Origin: Sporomusaceae bacterium UBA7701
GTDB taxonomy: Bacteria; Bacillota; Negativicutes; Sporomusales; UBA7701
DNA: 64,000 bases
Direction of reading: 5' to 3'
Assembly (NCBI GenBank): GCA_002482545.1
Contig: DLGF01000016.1
Coordinates: 1 to 64,000 of the forward strand
A model generated the notes under the pieces. That model searched no databases. It was not told where the DNA came from and saw only the letters and a program-made list of their open reading frames with translations. Positions 1 through 8,826 of the stretch are shown one piece after another. The first letter of the stretch is position 1. Each line of letters starts with the position of its first letter. The translations under genes and the position numbers were made by a program.

Positions 1-148
1 CTCCGCTATCCTCTTGCTTCCTTTTTGAGTATATTCCTTACCGGATGGACGATATTAAAAGCTTCATTTTGAGATTTGGTTTTAGTCAATTTTCAAATAG
101 GGCTGGTGTTTAACAGAGTCACTGCCCTTAGCCATGAAAGACTCCTGC

Positions 149-3100
149 CTATGGATGTGCTTTATACCAGGCGGCATACATAACCGGCAGGACAATGAGC
201 GTCAAAACCGTGGCGCCGAACAGGCCGGACGCGATGGCGACCGCCATCGGCCCCCAAAATAGGCTGGAAACAAGCGGTATCATCCCGAGAATTGCCGCCG
301 CAGCCGTCAGCAGGATCGGGCGGAATCTGATGACCGTAGCGTTGATGATCGCGTCCCAAAGGGGTTCGCCGCCGGCCTGCTGCTGGTCGATCTGGTCCAT
401 CAGAATCACCGAGTTGCGCATAATGATCCCCGCCAACGCCAAAATGCCCAGTTGCACCACAAAGCCCATAGGGCTGCCGGTAATAAATAGCCCTAACGAC
501 ACGCCGATTATTCCCAGCGGCGCCGTCAACAAAGTCAGGGCCATCTTGGCGATGTTTTGCAGTTGAATCATCAGCAGGATCATGATGGCGATCATCATCG
601 CCGGCACGGGTTCGGCAATGAATTCCATCCCCTCGATGCTGCTCTCCTTGGGACCGTCGTATTCGATGTTGTAGCCCAGCGGCAAGCTGTCGCGGAGCTC
701 CGCCAGGCTGTTATAAACCTGCTCGGCGACATCGTCGCCCGTCACGCCCGGTTTTGTCTCGGCCTGCACCATAACCATCGGTTTCAGATCGCGGCGGTAA
801 ATCAGGCCGTCCTCCGCCGCAAACCGGATTGTGGCGATTTGGTCAAGCGGCACGTATCTGCCGCCGCCGATGTGGATATTCAAATCTTTCAGCCGCGCAA
901 GATCGCTCCGGTCCTGGGCGTCGAAGCGAAAGACCAGGCTGACGGTTTTGTCGCTTTCCCGGAATTCGGCGATCGGCGCGCCGGATAGCTGCGTTTGCAG
1001 GGAGGTCGCCAACGACTGGGAGGTGACGCCCAAACTGCGGGCCTTGTCTTGATCGATATCTAGATGCACGATCTTGCTTTTCTCGTACCAGTTCAGGTTG
1101 ACATTTTTCGTTCCCGGGTTGGCTTCCATGACCGTTGCGACTTGTTGGGCAATTTCCCGGACTTTGTCATGGTCATAGCCGCCTACTCGCAGCATGACCG
1201 GATAATCGGACGACGGTCCGTTATTGATTACTTTGGAGTGTACATGGACGCTGGGAAACTCTTCGTTCAAAAGTTTGCTTAGTTTAATCCGCAGCTCGTC
1301 GCGGGCTTTCGTGTCTTTGGCGACAATGATAAATTCGCTGAAATTCCGCTTGTTGAAGGTGGGTTCGAAGCTGAGGACAAAGCGGGGCGCGCCTTCACCC
1401 ACATGGTAGGTATAGTAATTGATCAGGGGATCGCCGTCGAGCCTTTGGGCGAACTGGCGGGCAATCTCCTCCGTATTCTTTAGGGACGCGCCTTCTTGCA
1501 GCTTCAACTGGATAATGAGTTCCGTCCTGGTCGAAGCGGGGAAGAATTCCTGCTTCACAAGACCTAACAGAGCGATGGAGGCAATAAAGGAAGCCACGGT
1601 GGCGGCCAGCACTATTTTGCGATGCGTGAGGCACCAAATCAGTTTCTGTCTGAACCAGCGGTAAAATTTTTTGTCATATATGTCATGTTCGTTGTCGCCA
1701 TCGGCTTTGGGTTTGATTTTAATAAACGCCGCCCCCAGAAGAGGCGTCGCCGTGCCGGCTACGATCCAGGAGGCAAGCAGGGCGATGGTCACGACGGCGA
1801 AAATGGTAAAAACATATTCCGATGCGCTGCCTTTGGCGAACCCTACCGGAATGAAACCGGCGCAGGTAACCAGTTCGCCGGTCAAGCGCGGATAGGCTGT
1901 TGACGTATAGGCAAAGCAGGCGGCGCTGGCACGGTCCCAGCCCTGCTCCATTTTGACGACCATTGATTCGATGGTGATGATGGCGTCGTCCACCAAGAGC
2001 CCCAAAGCAATAATGAGCGCCCCCAACGATATCCTTTGCAGGTCGATGCTCAGCAGGTTCATGAAGGTAAATACCAAGGCAATGACCAGCGGGATACTGA
2101 GGGCCACGATCAGTCCCGAGCGCACGCCCAGGCTGACGAAGCTCACGATAAGGACGATCGCGATGGCTTCGGCCAGCGATTTCACGAATTCGCCGATCGA
2201 CTCTTCAACGACTTTGGGCTGATTGACGGTCTGATGGATTTCCAGCCCGGCCGGCAGCTTCTTTTTAATCTCCGCAATGGTTTTTTCGAGGTTCTCCCCC
2301 AGGGTCAGGATGTTGCCGCCCGGCTCCATAGCCAACGAAACCCCGAGGGCAGGCTGGCCGTTGTAGAAAAACTTAGGATCGGATGGCTCAGCATAAGTCC
2401 TGGTTATCTTGGCGATATCTCCTAAGCGGAAGGTGCGGCCGTTGCCCTGGATCGGGATGCTGCGGATGTCTTCCACTTGTTCGAACATACCGGTAACCCG
2501 TAGATAAAGGTTATCCGACGTTGTTTCGACCATGCCGGCGGCGGCCATGGCGTTTTGCGCCTGCAGCGTGGCGGTTATCACGCCGGGGTCAAGCCCGAGC
2601 TGCGCCAATTTGCTGTTTTCGATCTCGATATAGATCTTTTCCGTTTGCACGCCTAATAGCTGAACCTTTTTCACACTGGGGACGCCCAGGAGAATCCGCC
2701 GGATTTTTTCCGCCTTTTCCCGCATCTCTTCGTAGGTATAGCCGTCGCCGGTCAGGGCGTATACCACGCCGTAAACCTCGTCGAAGCGGTCGTTGAACAC
2801 GGGATCGCTGACGCCGGCCGGCAGGGTCCCTTTGATGTCGTTGACCATGTTGCGGGCTTCCACCCACCTGGCCCGGACATCCTTCTGCAGGACGGTATCT
2901 TTCAGATGGACGTAAATTACCGTACTCCCCGGCGTGGAGTAGCTTTGTAAATAATCAAGCCCCGGCAAATCCTGCAGCTTTTTTTCTACCTTGTCGGTGA
3001 CCTGTTCCTCCATCTGGCGGGCGGTAGCGCCCGGCCAGGCGACGCTGACGACCATTTGCTTGATGGTGAAATCGGGGTCTTCCATCCGACCCAGGTTGTT

Positions 3101-3196
3101 GTACGAGAATACGCCGGCTACAAAAAAGAGGGCGATGAAAAAATAGATGAACTGTTTATGGCCCAGCGCCCATTCGGTGAGATTGAAATTATTCAT
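149..3196 (-). CDS. RND multidrug efflux permease (AcrB/HAE type)
   Basis: Inner-membrane proton-driven pump subunit of a tripartite efflux system, 1015 residues, close to the usual length of the hydrophobe/amphiphile efflux family. It has one N-terminal membrane helix, a large periplasmic pore region, a block of helices around residues 335-490, a second periplasmic region and a C-terminal helix block. The stretch GLLVDDAIITIE in the fourth helix region carries the paired acidic residues of the proton relay. Its ATG overlaps the adaptor's stop codon (ATGA), so the two are translationally coupled. No TolC-like outer-membrane gene follows in the remaining 148 bases, so that partner must lie elsewhere. 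The substrate cannot be read from the sequence. Confidence 0.95.
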   Translation of the reverse strand: MNNFNLTEWALGHKQFIYFFIALFFVAGVFSYNNLGRMEDPDFTIKQMVVSVAWPGATARQMEEQVTDKVEKKLQDLPGLDYLQSYSTPGSTVIYVHLKDTVLQKDVRARWVEARNMVNDIKGTLPAGVSDPVFNDRFDEVYGVVYALTGDGYTYEEMREKAEKIRRILLGVPSVKKVQLLGVQTEKIYIEIENSKLAQLGLDPGVITATLQAQNAMAAAGMVETTSDNLYLRVTGMFEQVEDIRSIPIQGNGRTFRLGDIAKITRTYAEPSDPKFFYNGQPALGVSLAMEPGGNILTLGENLEKTIAEIKKKLPAGLEIHQTVNQPKVVEESIGEFVKSLAEAIAIVLIVSFVSLGVRSGLIVALSIPLVIALVFTFMNLLSIDLQRISLGALIIALGLLVDDAIITIESMVVKMEQGWDRASAACFAYTSTAYPRLTGELVTCAGFIPVGFAKGSASEYVFTIFAVVTIALLASWIVAGTATPLLGAAFIKIKPKADGDNEHDIYDKKFYRWFRQKLIWCLTHRKIVLAATVASFIASIALLGLVKQEFFPASTRTELIIQLKLQEGASLKNTEEIARQFAQRLDGDPLINYYTYHVGEGAPRFVLSFEPTFNKRNFSEFIIVAKDTKARDELRIKLSKLLNEEFPSVHVHSKVINNGPSSDYPVMLRVGGYDHDKVREIAQQVATVMEANPGTKNVNLNWYEKSKIVHLDIDQDKARSLGVTSQSLATSLQTQLSGAPIAEFRESDKTVSLVFRFDAQDRSDLARLKDLNIHIGGGRYVPLDQIATIRFAAEDGLIYRRDLKPMVMVQAETKPGVTGDDVAEQVYNSLAELRDSLPLGYNIEYDGPKESSIEGMEFIAEPVPAMMIAIMILLMIQLQNIAKMALTLLTAPLGIIGVSLGLFITGSPMGFVVQLGILALAGIIMRNSVILMDQIDQQQAGGEPLWDAIINATVIRFRPILLTAAAAILGMIPLVSSLFWGPMAVAIASGLFGATVLTLIVLPVMYAAWYKAHP

Positions 3197-4317
3197 AAGG
3201 AATCACCAGTAACCCTTACTTTTTGCCCTTCTTTGAGTTTATGGACGCCGGCGGTTACAATCCGCTCACCCTGTTCCAGGCCGTTGAGCACCTCAACGCT
3301 GCCATTGCCGAAATTTCCCGTGGTTATTGGCCGCAAGGCAAGCGTTTCGCCGGTTACCACCCAGACCGCCGGCTGGTCGCCGCTTTGATAAACGGCGGCC
3401 AGGGGAATGCTCACGGCTGACCCCAAGTGGCTGCCCGTCAGAGCAACGGAAGCAGTCATGCCGAGCTTTATTTCTTCGGGCGGGTCTACTAAACTGACCC
3501 GGACTTTGAAGGTGCGGGTGACTTTATCGGCCATCGGCGCAATTTCCCTTATTTTTCCTTCAAGGGCAACGTTGGGAAGCGCCCAGAACGTCACTTTCAG
3601 CGGCCCGGCTTTGCGCAGTTCTTCGATCCGGTTTTCGGGAACGCTGATTTCGACCTCCCGCTCCCCAGCCTGCACAACGGTCAGCACAATCTGACCGGCC
3701 CCGACCACCTGCCCCATTTCAGCGTCAATGCTGGCTACAACGCCAGGCTTATCAGCCCTGAGCAAAGTGTAGTCCAACTGATTGGCGCCTTGCACGTATT
3801 GGGCCGATGCCTGGCGAACCGCAGCGGCGGCCACCTCGTGCATGTTCAGATACTGGTCATACTGGGCGCGGCTTATTGCTCCCTGTTCAAATAACTGCCG
3901 ATACCGTTTGAGATTGCTTTCAGCCAGACGGAGCTGCGATTCGGCCGAATATACCTGAGCGGAGCTGCTGTTCACCGTCTGCTGGATATCTTTGGCGTCG
4001 ATCTGCATTAAAATATCGCCGGCGTTTACTACGCTGCCCAGTTCGACATAGCGTTTGACAATTTTGCCGCCTACCTGGAAGCCCAACTGGCTTTCATAGC
4101 GGCCGCGCACCTCGCCCGAATAGGTATATCCTTGCGCGGTTCCCGAAGCGCCGATAACCGCAGTCCTTACAACGGGTGCAGCCTGGGCAACTTCTTGGGG
4201 CTGACCATGCCATTTCCCTAAAATAACGCCGATACTGCCAATCACCACCGCCGCTGCTGCCAGTCCGTAATATAATTTCTTGCCCGGCCTGTCGTTCCAT
4301 CTTCTCAATAGATTCAT
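3193..4317 (-). CDS. RND efflux periplasmic adaptor (membrane fusion protein)
   Basis: 374-residue adaptor linking the pump to an outer-membrane channel. An N-terminal membrane anchor lies at about residues 16-34. It is followed by a split lipoyl/barrel-sandwich domain (GFQVGGKIVKRYVELGSVVNAGD and, later, LRADKPGVVASIDAEMGQVV), an alpha-helical hairpin rich in Gln/Ala between them, then beta-barrel and membrane-proximal domains. This is the standard HlyD/AcrA order. It sits between a 74-codon ORF and the pump gene with ATGA overlaps at both ends, making a three-gene operon. There is no lipobox, so it is anchored by the N-terminal helix. Family assignment is firm; the cargo is unknown. Confidence 0.94.
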   Translation of the reverse strand: MNLLRRWNDRPGKKLYYGLAAAAVVIGSIGVILGKWHGQPQEVAQAAPVVRTAVIGASGTAQGYTYSGEVRGRYESQLGFQVGGKIVKRYVELGSVVNAGDILMQIDAKDIQQTVNSSSAQVYSAESQLRLAESNLKRYRQLFEQGAISRAQYDQYLNMHEVAAAAVRQASAQYVQGANQLDYTLLRADKPGVVASIDAEMGQVVGAGQIVLTVVQAGEREVEISVPENRIEELRKAGPLKVTFWALPNVALEGKIREIAPMADKVTRTFKVRVSLVDPPEEIKLGMTASVALTGSHLGSAVSIPLAAVYQSGDQPAVWVVTGETLALRPITTGNFGNGSVEVLNGLEQGERIVTAGVHKLKEGQKVRVTGDSL

Positions 4318-4538
4318 TTGATGCTCCTTTTTGATTTTGTCAGGGGGACAACTTGGACGAAGGGTTTTTCGTAGGAGCAGACATGAACCAATAGCCCGTC
4401 GCTGATCATCTCTACTTTACCTAGCTGCCTACCCTCCCAGGACCAATCCCGAACGAGGTCGCCCACAATTTTTTTGGCTTCTTCCCGCGACAATTCCGAG
4501 TCTGCGGTAACCGGTATACCGTGTATAATAGTGTCCAT
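4314..4538 (-). CDS. Small conserved-looking protein leading the RND operon
   Basis: A 74-residue soluble, charged protein that I do not recognise. It contains an acidic/aromatic centre (IVGDLVRDWSWEGRQLG) and no membrane helix or signal peptide. It is the first gene of the efflux operon: its stop codon overlaps the adaptor's ATG (ATGA), and its last codons contain the AAGGAG ribosome-binding site of the adaptor. That tight coupling argues for a genuine gene rather than a chance ORF. Its job is unknown. It could be an accessory protein of the pump or merely a translational leader. Confidence 0.7.
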   Translation of the reverse strand: MDTIIHGIPVTADSELSREEAKKIVGDLVRDWSWEGRQLGKVEMISDGLLVHVCSYEKPFVQVVPLTKSKRSIK

Positions 4539-4567
4539 TTAGCCTTTTCTCTCCTATAAAAGTATTT

Positions 4568-4582
4568 ATTCATACTATGAAT
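4568..4582. promoter_or_regulatory. Candidate operator: perfect 15-bp palindrome upstream of RND operon
   Basis: ATTCATACTATGAAT is perfectly symmetric around a single central base. It lies 30 bases upstream of the first gene of the efflux operon, in the zone where a TetR-type repressor would block transcription. The regulator gene lies directly upstream on the same strand. Binding is an inference. Confidence 0.45.
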
Positions 4583-4631
4583 TACCGATTGTGTACCGAA
4601 TAGACATTTTTAGTACAAAGCGTCGGAAAGC

Positions 4632-4667
4632 GAATTTTAAATCGCGCTTCTGCGCGATTTAAAATTC
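4632..4667 (-). terminator. Hairpin downstream of the tetR-like gene
   Basis: A 16-bp perfect stem (GAATTTTAAATCGCGC and its complement) with a 4-base loop sits just after the stop codon of the TetR-type gene. It separates that gene from the efflux operon. The T-run is weak on both strands, so termination efficiency is uncertain. Confidence 0.55.
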
Positions 4668-4683
4668 AAGTTTTGGGGCCGGT

Positions 4684-5241
4684 TTATGTTTCCCGTGGAA
4701 GCAGACCGTTAACAACAATATCCGCCATAGCAGCCAAAGCATCCGGAAAGGTCTTATTTTTTTCAGTAAGAAATTTATAAGAGAATAGATCCATAGTACC
4801 GAAAATAATCTGCCGAAGTACGCTCAAATCGACGGAACGCACCGTCCCGTTTTCTATGCCTTCAGCAATAAGAGCAATTAGGCGGTCCATTTGCTTGGTT
4901 CGAAAGCTCTCTATACTCTGGAATTCATCTGGATAGAACTGCTGCAGTTCCTCCAACAGTCGATGATTGTTGATGGGGCCAAATACAGTGGGAGTGACTT
5001 TAAGAATCAGCGGGAGTTTCTCGGCAATCGATAGTGAGGAATTATAAATCGCTTCCTCCTGGTTATTAACATCTTCAATCGCCATCATTATAATATTATG
5101 AATCAGTTCATTTTTAGAGGAAAAGTGCTCATATAAAGATGTTTTACTGACACTAAGGTGTTTGGCGATGTCACTCATTGTAAATTTGACGCCCCGAATA
5201 ATCATTTCCTGAGCAGCTGCCATAAGAATCCGCCTGCGCAA
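4684..5241 (-). CDS. TetR/AcrR family transcriptional regulator
   Basis: One-component DNA-binding regulator, 185 residues from the start chosen here. The N-terminal helix-turn-helix is clear (FTMSDIAKHLSVSKTSLYEHFSSK), followed by an all-helical ligand-binding region. I place the start at a TTG (5241) because a GAGGTGAT ribosome-binding site lies five bases upstream of it. A longer reading from 5328 adds 29 residues before the usual TetR N-terminus and lacks such a site. It lies immediately upstream of the efflux operon on the same strand, separated by a hairpin, so it is probably the local repressor of the pump. The ligand is unknown. Confidence 0.88.
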   Translation of the reverse strand: MRRRILMAAAQEMIIRGVKFTMSDIAKHLSVSKTSLYEHFSSKNELIHNIIMMAIEDVNNQEEAIYNSSLSIAEKLPLILKVTPTVFGPINNHRLLEELQQFYPDEFQSIESFRTKQMDRLIALIAEGIENGTVRSVDLSVLRQIIFGTMDLFSYKFLTEKNKTFPDALAAMADIVVNGLLPRET

Positions 5242-5402
5242 TGCTATCACCTCAATCCTTGTACTTGAATGACAAAAATAGTACACATATTCAACAAAAA
5301 TTTTATTCCAATTTTTCTCATTTGTCAATATTACCCCTTTTGTATTGAGTATTAAAATATTTCAAGGTGATAGCTAGGACGAGACAAGTTCAATGTCATT
5401 GA

Positions 5403-5586
5403 GAGCGGTTTGACCGGACGGCGCTTGATGAATTCTTCCGGTCTGTGTTCCGGGAAAAGTTCTATGAGCGCGTAGAAGAGCTGCAAAACGATCTGGGCGA
5501 AATGGTTATATCACTACAAGTATGAGCGACCTCACCTGGGTATCGGAACATGGGAAAACGCCCTGCCGATACCATCGATTAGTTGA
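5403..5586 (+). pseudogene. Decayed C-terminal end of a DDE transposase (IS481/IS3-like)
   Basis: Translation from 5403 reads ERFDRTALDEFFR...EELQNDLGE. After one extra A at 5502 the reading continues as WLYHYKYERPHLGIGTW... to a TGA at 5584. Together these match the end of the integrase-core domain of IS481-type transposases, where a catalytic Glu region is followed by a W..YY..ERPH.G motif. The frame is broken at 5502 and again just before 5403, and nothing recognisable remains upstream, so this is a dead fragment about 60 codons long. No terminal inverted repeats of the parent element are identifiable. Recognition is by motif only. Confidence 0.7.
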
Positions 5587-5599
5587 ACCTGTTAGGGAT

Positions 5600-5637
5600 A
5601 GGTAATGGGGGCAGGCTTAAGCCTGCCCCCATTACCT
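5600..5637. repeat. 38-bp perfect palindrome
   Basis: The two 19-base arms are exact reverse complements (AGGTAATGGGGGCAGGCTT and its complement) with no loop. It lies between the transposase remnant and iorB. Neither strand has a good T-run after it, so it may be a weak bidirectional terminator, a former insertion-element end or a REP-like unit. Confidence 0.6.
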
Positions 5638-5669
5638 GTTGTTCCTCCTGGCCGTGTCTTCAGGAGATT

Positions 5670-6251
5670 TTAAGCTATGGAGTTGAATAGGTCCAGATTC
5701 TTTTCCAGTACCCGCCCGTCCAGTAGATCCTGTAAAGCGCGCTCATAATCCTGATGCTCCACGCCGGGAAGCAGAGCGTGCTTTGCTATTTCCGCCAGAA
5801 CTACGACATTCTGCATCCGGGTGTCGGCCAGTTTCGCCGATTCCACCCGCACTTCCCGGATGCCGCCTCTTTTACATTCTTCACTGATGACTTGCCAAGC
5901 CAGCGGCGGATTTTTACCCAACCTCACGTCGAGCGGCTGCCATACGGTGTCGTAATAAACCAGCGTGCCGCCGTCGGCCAGGTGGGAATTTAAGGCGCGC
6001 AGGGCCTCGTAGCGTTCCAAAGCCACCACCATATCGGCAGAACCTTCTCTTATCAAGGCCGAGTGGGCCTGAGCGCCGATCCGGATATGCGAGGTAACTG
6101 TGCCGCCGCGCTGCGCCAAGCCGTGGGTATCCACACCGCGCACCGGCAGCCCGGCATAATCGGCGGCTCGCATGAGCGCTTCGCTCAGGAGGCCGATGCC
6201 CTGTCCGCCTACACCGATTACGTAAATGTCCATTTTATCCTTCATCCGCAT
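5670..6251 (-). CDS. iorB: Indolepyruvate:ferredoxin oxidoreductase, beta subunit
   Basis: 193-residue beta subunit of the enzyme that oxidatively decarboxylates aryl-pyruvates (from Trp, Phe, Tyr transamination) to aryl-acetyl-CoA with ferredoxin as acceptor. It shows the gamma-type 2-oxoacid oxidoreductase fold: an N-terminal glycine motif (IYVIGVGGQGIGLLSEAL), then GVDTHGLAQRGGTV and a conserved SADMVVALERYEA region. I start at the ATG at 6251, preceded by AAGGAGGAG overlapping the end of iorA. The longer ORF back to 6398 lies inside iorA and is spurious. It is the second gene of iorAB, four bases after iorA. Confidence 0.93.
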   Translation of the reverse strand: MRMKDKMDIYVIGVGGQGIGLLSEALMRAADYAGLPVRGVDTHGLAQRGGTVTSHIRIGAQAHSALIREGSADMVVALERYEALRALNSHLADGGTLVYYDTVWQPLDVRLGKNPPLAWQVISEECKRGGIREVRVESAKLADTRMQNVVVLAEIAKHALLPGVEHQDYERALQDLLDGRVLEKNLDLFNSIA

Positions 6252-6255
6252 ATGC

Positions 6256-8154
6256 TTACTCCTCCTTGGGGCGTTCAGTCGTTTTGTAGGCAATCGCCCC
6301 GACAGGACAGGTCTGCCTACAGGAACCGTCGCCAATGCAAAGATCCGTATGCACCCGAACCGACCCGTCCGCTTCCCGCTGGAATGTCGGGCAGGCAAAG
6401 TCGGCCACGCAATTATGGCTCTGATTGCAGGTCGATGTTACTTCAACCGGATGAGGCTGCGGACGGCCGCTTTTTTTCATTTCACGGGTCAGTTTCAACA
6501 TACAGGGGTGTTTGGCGATAACTACATTGAATTTCTCTTCGGCCAGGGCTTCCGCCACCGCTTCCTTCAGCTTTGCCTGCTGATAGGCATCCACTTCGCG
6601 GATACTGGTAACTCCCAATCCCTCCAGCACTCGCCGGATAGGGATTTTTTCACTTGCCCCGTTAAAGTTTTTCCCTACTCCCGGGTGGTCTTGATGTCCC
6701 GTCATGGCGGTTGTGCCGTTTTCCAGAATAATAAGCGTAAAGGTGTGCTTGTTGTACAGGGCGTTGATAATCCCCGGCAATCCCGCGTGGAAAAAGGTCG
6801 AATCGCCGATGAACGCGACTACCTTGCGGGTCCGGTTGAAGAGGGAAAGCCCGGCGGCGGTGCCGCTGCTGTGGCCCATGCACAGCAATACCTGCCCCAT
6901 ATTATAGGGTTCAAGATGACCCAGGCTATGGCAGCCGATGTCCCCGACCGAAATATCGTGCTCAGCCAGGGCCTGCTTGATGGCATAAAAAGCCGACCGG
7001 TGGCCGCACCCCGGACACATTTGCGGCGGGCGCGGCGGCAATTCCGGATATTCGCGCGTACAGCGGGAATCTTTAGCCGCTAAAGGCACCATATCCGGCC
7101 ATACTTTTCTCAGCACGGCTTCCACCTTGCCGGGCGTGTATTCATTCATCCAGTCGTCGACATCCGTTTTGCCGGTAATCTTGACCACCAGGCCCAGCTC
7201 GAAGGCCACCGCCTTGACATCCCGCTCCAGTACGTCATCCAGTTCTTCCAGTATTTTCACTTCGTCGTGCTTGCGCAAAAAATCGGCGATTAAGTTCCGG
7301 GGCACAGGATGAACGATACCGAGTTTCAAAATGTCAGGCTTGGCCGCGGCATCGGCCAATACATCCATCAGCGACAGGAACGGGCCCCCCATGGTAATGA
7401 TGCCGCGCTTGCGGTTGCCGTTATCCACTAGGGTATTCAGTCCGGAGGTATCGGCATATTGAGCGAAATCGGCCAATTTTTCCAAAGCTTTTCTCTTCAG
7501 CGGAAAGACTTTGGCCGTAATGGGAACATACGGTCCGTTCTGCGGCGAGAAGCGGGGAGTATCGTCAACAGCTTGCGGTTTCCAGGCGGCAAAGGCGACT
7601 TTTTCCTTGGCGTGGCAAACATGGGTGGTCAGCCGCAGAATAACCGGCATCCGGCGTTCTTGGGACAAGCGGGCCGCTTCCTTGAACATGACATATACCT
7701 CGGTCGGCGTGGCGGGTTCCAGGACCGGGATGTAGGATAAGCGGGCATAATGCCGGTTGTCCTGTTCATTTTGCGATGAGTTGGCGCCAGGGTCATCCCC
7801 CAGGACGATGACCATCCCGCCGATCAGCTCCATATGCCCGAGCTGGACAAAACTGTCGGCGGCCACATTGATTCCGACACTTTTAAAGAATACCGTGGAA
7901 AGATGTCCGTTGACCGCCGCCCCGAAAGCAACTTCCGTAGCGACTTTCTCATTGGTGGAAAACTCGAAATACAAGGGGTTTTGATCTTGGGGGATGGACG
8001 CGATGGCTTCGGCAATTTCCGGCGTCGGCGATCCGGGATAGGACGTCACCACCCTGACGCCGGCTTCAAGCATGGCTCTTACGATTGCCGTATTCCCCAT
8101 GACGATTTCCGAACCGCCATCAGACCTGACAAGTAATTCACCCAATTTTTTCAT
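6256..8154 (-). CDS. iorA: Indolepyruvate:ferredoxin oxidoreductase, alpha subunit
   Basis: 632-residue catalytic subunit. The N-terminal pyrimidine-binding domain (VTSYPGSPTPEIAEAI) and the C-terminal half with thiamine-pyrophosphate motif (GDSTFFHAGLPGIINALYN, then ENGTTAMTGHQDHPG) are in the usual order. The CPGCGHRS motif precedes the TPP domain. A ferredoxin-like Cys cluster occupies the last 60 residues (CNQSHNCVADFAC and later CIGDGSCRQTCPVGA), which binds Fe-S clusters. Its stop codon lies four bases before the iorB start. The enzyme is typical of anaerobes fermenting aromatic amino acids; run in reverse it could make aryl-pyruvates. Confidence 0.96.
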   Translation of the reverse strand: MKKLGELLVRSDGGSEIVMGNTAIVRAMLEAGVRVVTSYPGSPTPEIAEAIASIPQDQNPLYFEFSTNEKVATEVAFGAAVNGHLSTVFFKSVGINVAADSFVQLGHMELIGGMVIVLGDDPGANSSQNEQDNRHYARLSYIPVLEPATPTEVYVMFKEAARLSQERRMPVILRLTTHVCHAKEKVAFAAWKPQAVDDTPRFSPQNGPYVPITAKVFPLKRKALEKLADFAQYADTSGLNTLVDNGNRKRGIITMGGPFLSLMDVLADAAAKPDILKLGIVHPVPRNLIADFLRKHDEVKILEELDDVLERDVKAVAFELGLVVKITGKTDVDDWMNEYTPGKVEAVLRKVWPDMVPLAAKDSRCTREYPELPPRPPQMCPGCGHRSAFYAIKQALAEHDISVGDIGCHSLGHLEPYNMGQVLLCMGHSSGTAAGLSLFNRTRKVVAFIGDSTFFHAGLPGIINALYNKHTFTLIILENGTTAMTGHQDHPGVGKNFNGASEKIPIRRVLEGLGVTSIREVDAYQQAKLKEAVAEALAEEKFNVVIAKHPCMLKLTREMKKSGRPQPHPVEVTSTCNQSHNCVADFACPTFQREADGSVRVHTDLCIGDGSCRQTCPVGAIAYKTTERPKEE

Positions 8155-8181
8155 TTACCCTTCACCTCTTCTTTCCGGGAA

Positions 8182-8826
8182 ATAGGATGTTCAGCACTTA
8201 CATTGAGATACCGGATGTATCAGGGCGTAGAAATCTTGCCCAGGTGATCAACTTTTTCGCCCGCGAGCCGCAGGAATAAATCCCGTTGTACGGTGCATAC
8301 AGGCTGCTCCGCAGCCTGCCGGACAGCCGCGAGCTTCGCTCTGGGGGCGATGCGGACACTAATCCATCCGCAGCGCGCAGATACCTCCTCTCCTGATCAT
8401 TTTATGTAATATATTTTCTTCCACAAAATCATTTTTTCCCCTGCGGAGTCGGGCTTGACTCAAAGATATACGCCGCAGATTCGATTTGTTGGTGATGATT
8501 TAGGGCGCATTTATCTACGGAGCCCTGCGGGACCAGCAACGCCTACCTTCACGGCTGTCAACTCCCAATGAAATATTCGGGACAATATAAGGACGATTTT
8601 AAGACACGCCCTTTGCTTGTATAATAACATCAACGAATAAACGTCCATATGCGGGAACTTGACTTTACAAATATTCCCGACAATTGCGGATTGTGAAGTG
8701 AATTTTATAAACAAGGGTAAGGATTAGGGAAGTTCCCGCTTGCCGGCTAGGCCAGTTGGATGCTACAAACGAGGAAACAATTTATTTATAACCCAAGGCG
8801 CGATAAATTGAGGAGGTTTGAAAAAC
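8182..8826. other. Long divergent intergenic region with inverted repeats
   Basis: About 650 bases separate iorA (minus) from the racemase gene (plus). No convincing gene is present. A compact hairpin CAGGCTGC-TCC-GCAGCCTG lies near 8297-8315. A 10-base inverted repeat, GCGGGAACTT at 8651-8660 and AAGTTCCCGC at 8730-8739, flanks the proximal region before the next gene and could be a spaced operator. A TATAAT-like box occurs near 8621. Confidence 0.4.

Noticed and set aside
82..135. 17-codon ORF on the minus strand after the RND pump (starts MAKGSDSVKHQ)
   Set aside because: It has a GGCAGGAG-like site, but it is too short to support and might be the stub of a truncated gene; no recognisable family.
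8187..8279. 30-codon plus-strand ORF (MFSTYIEIPDV...)
   Set aside because: Only a poor ribosome-binding site, and no recognised homologue; the divergent promoter region is a likelier explanation.
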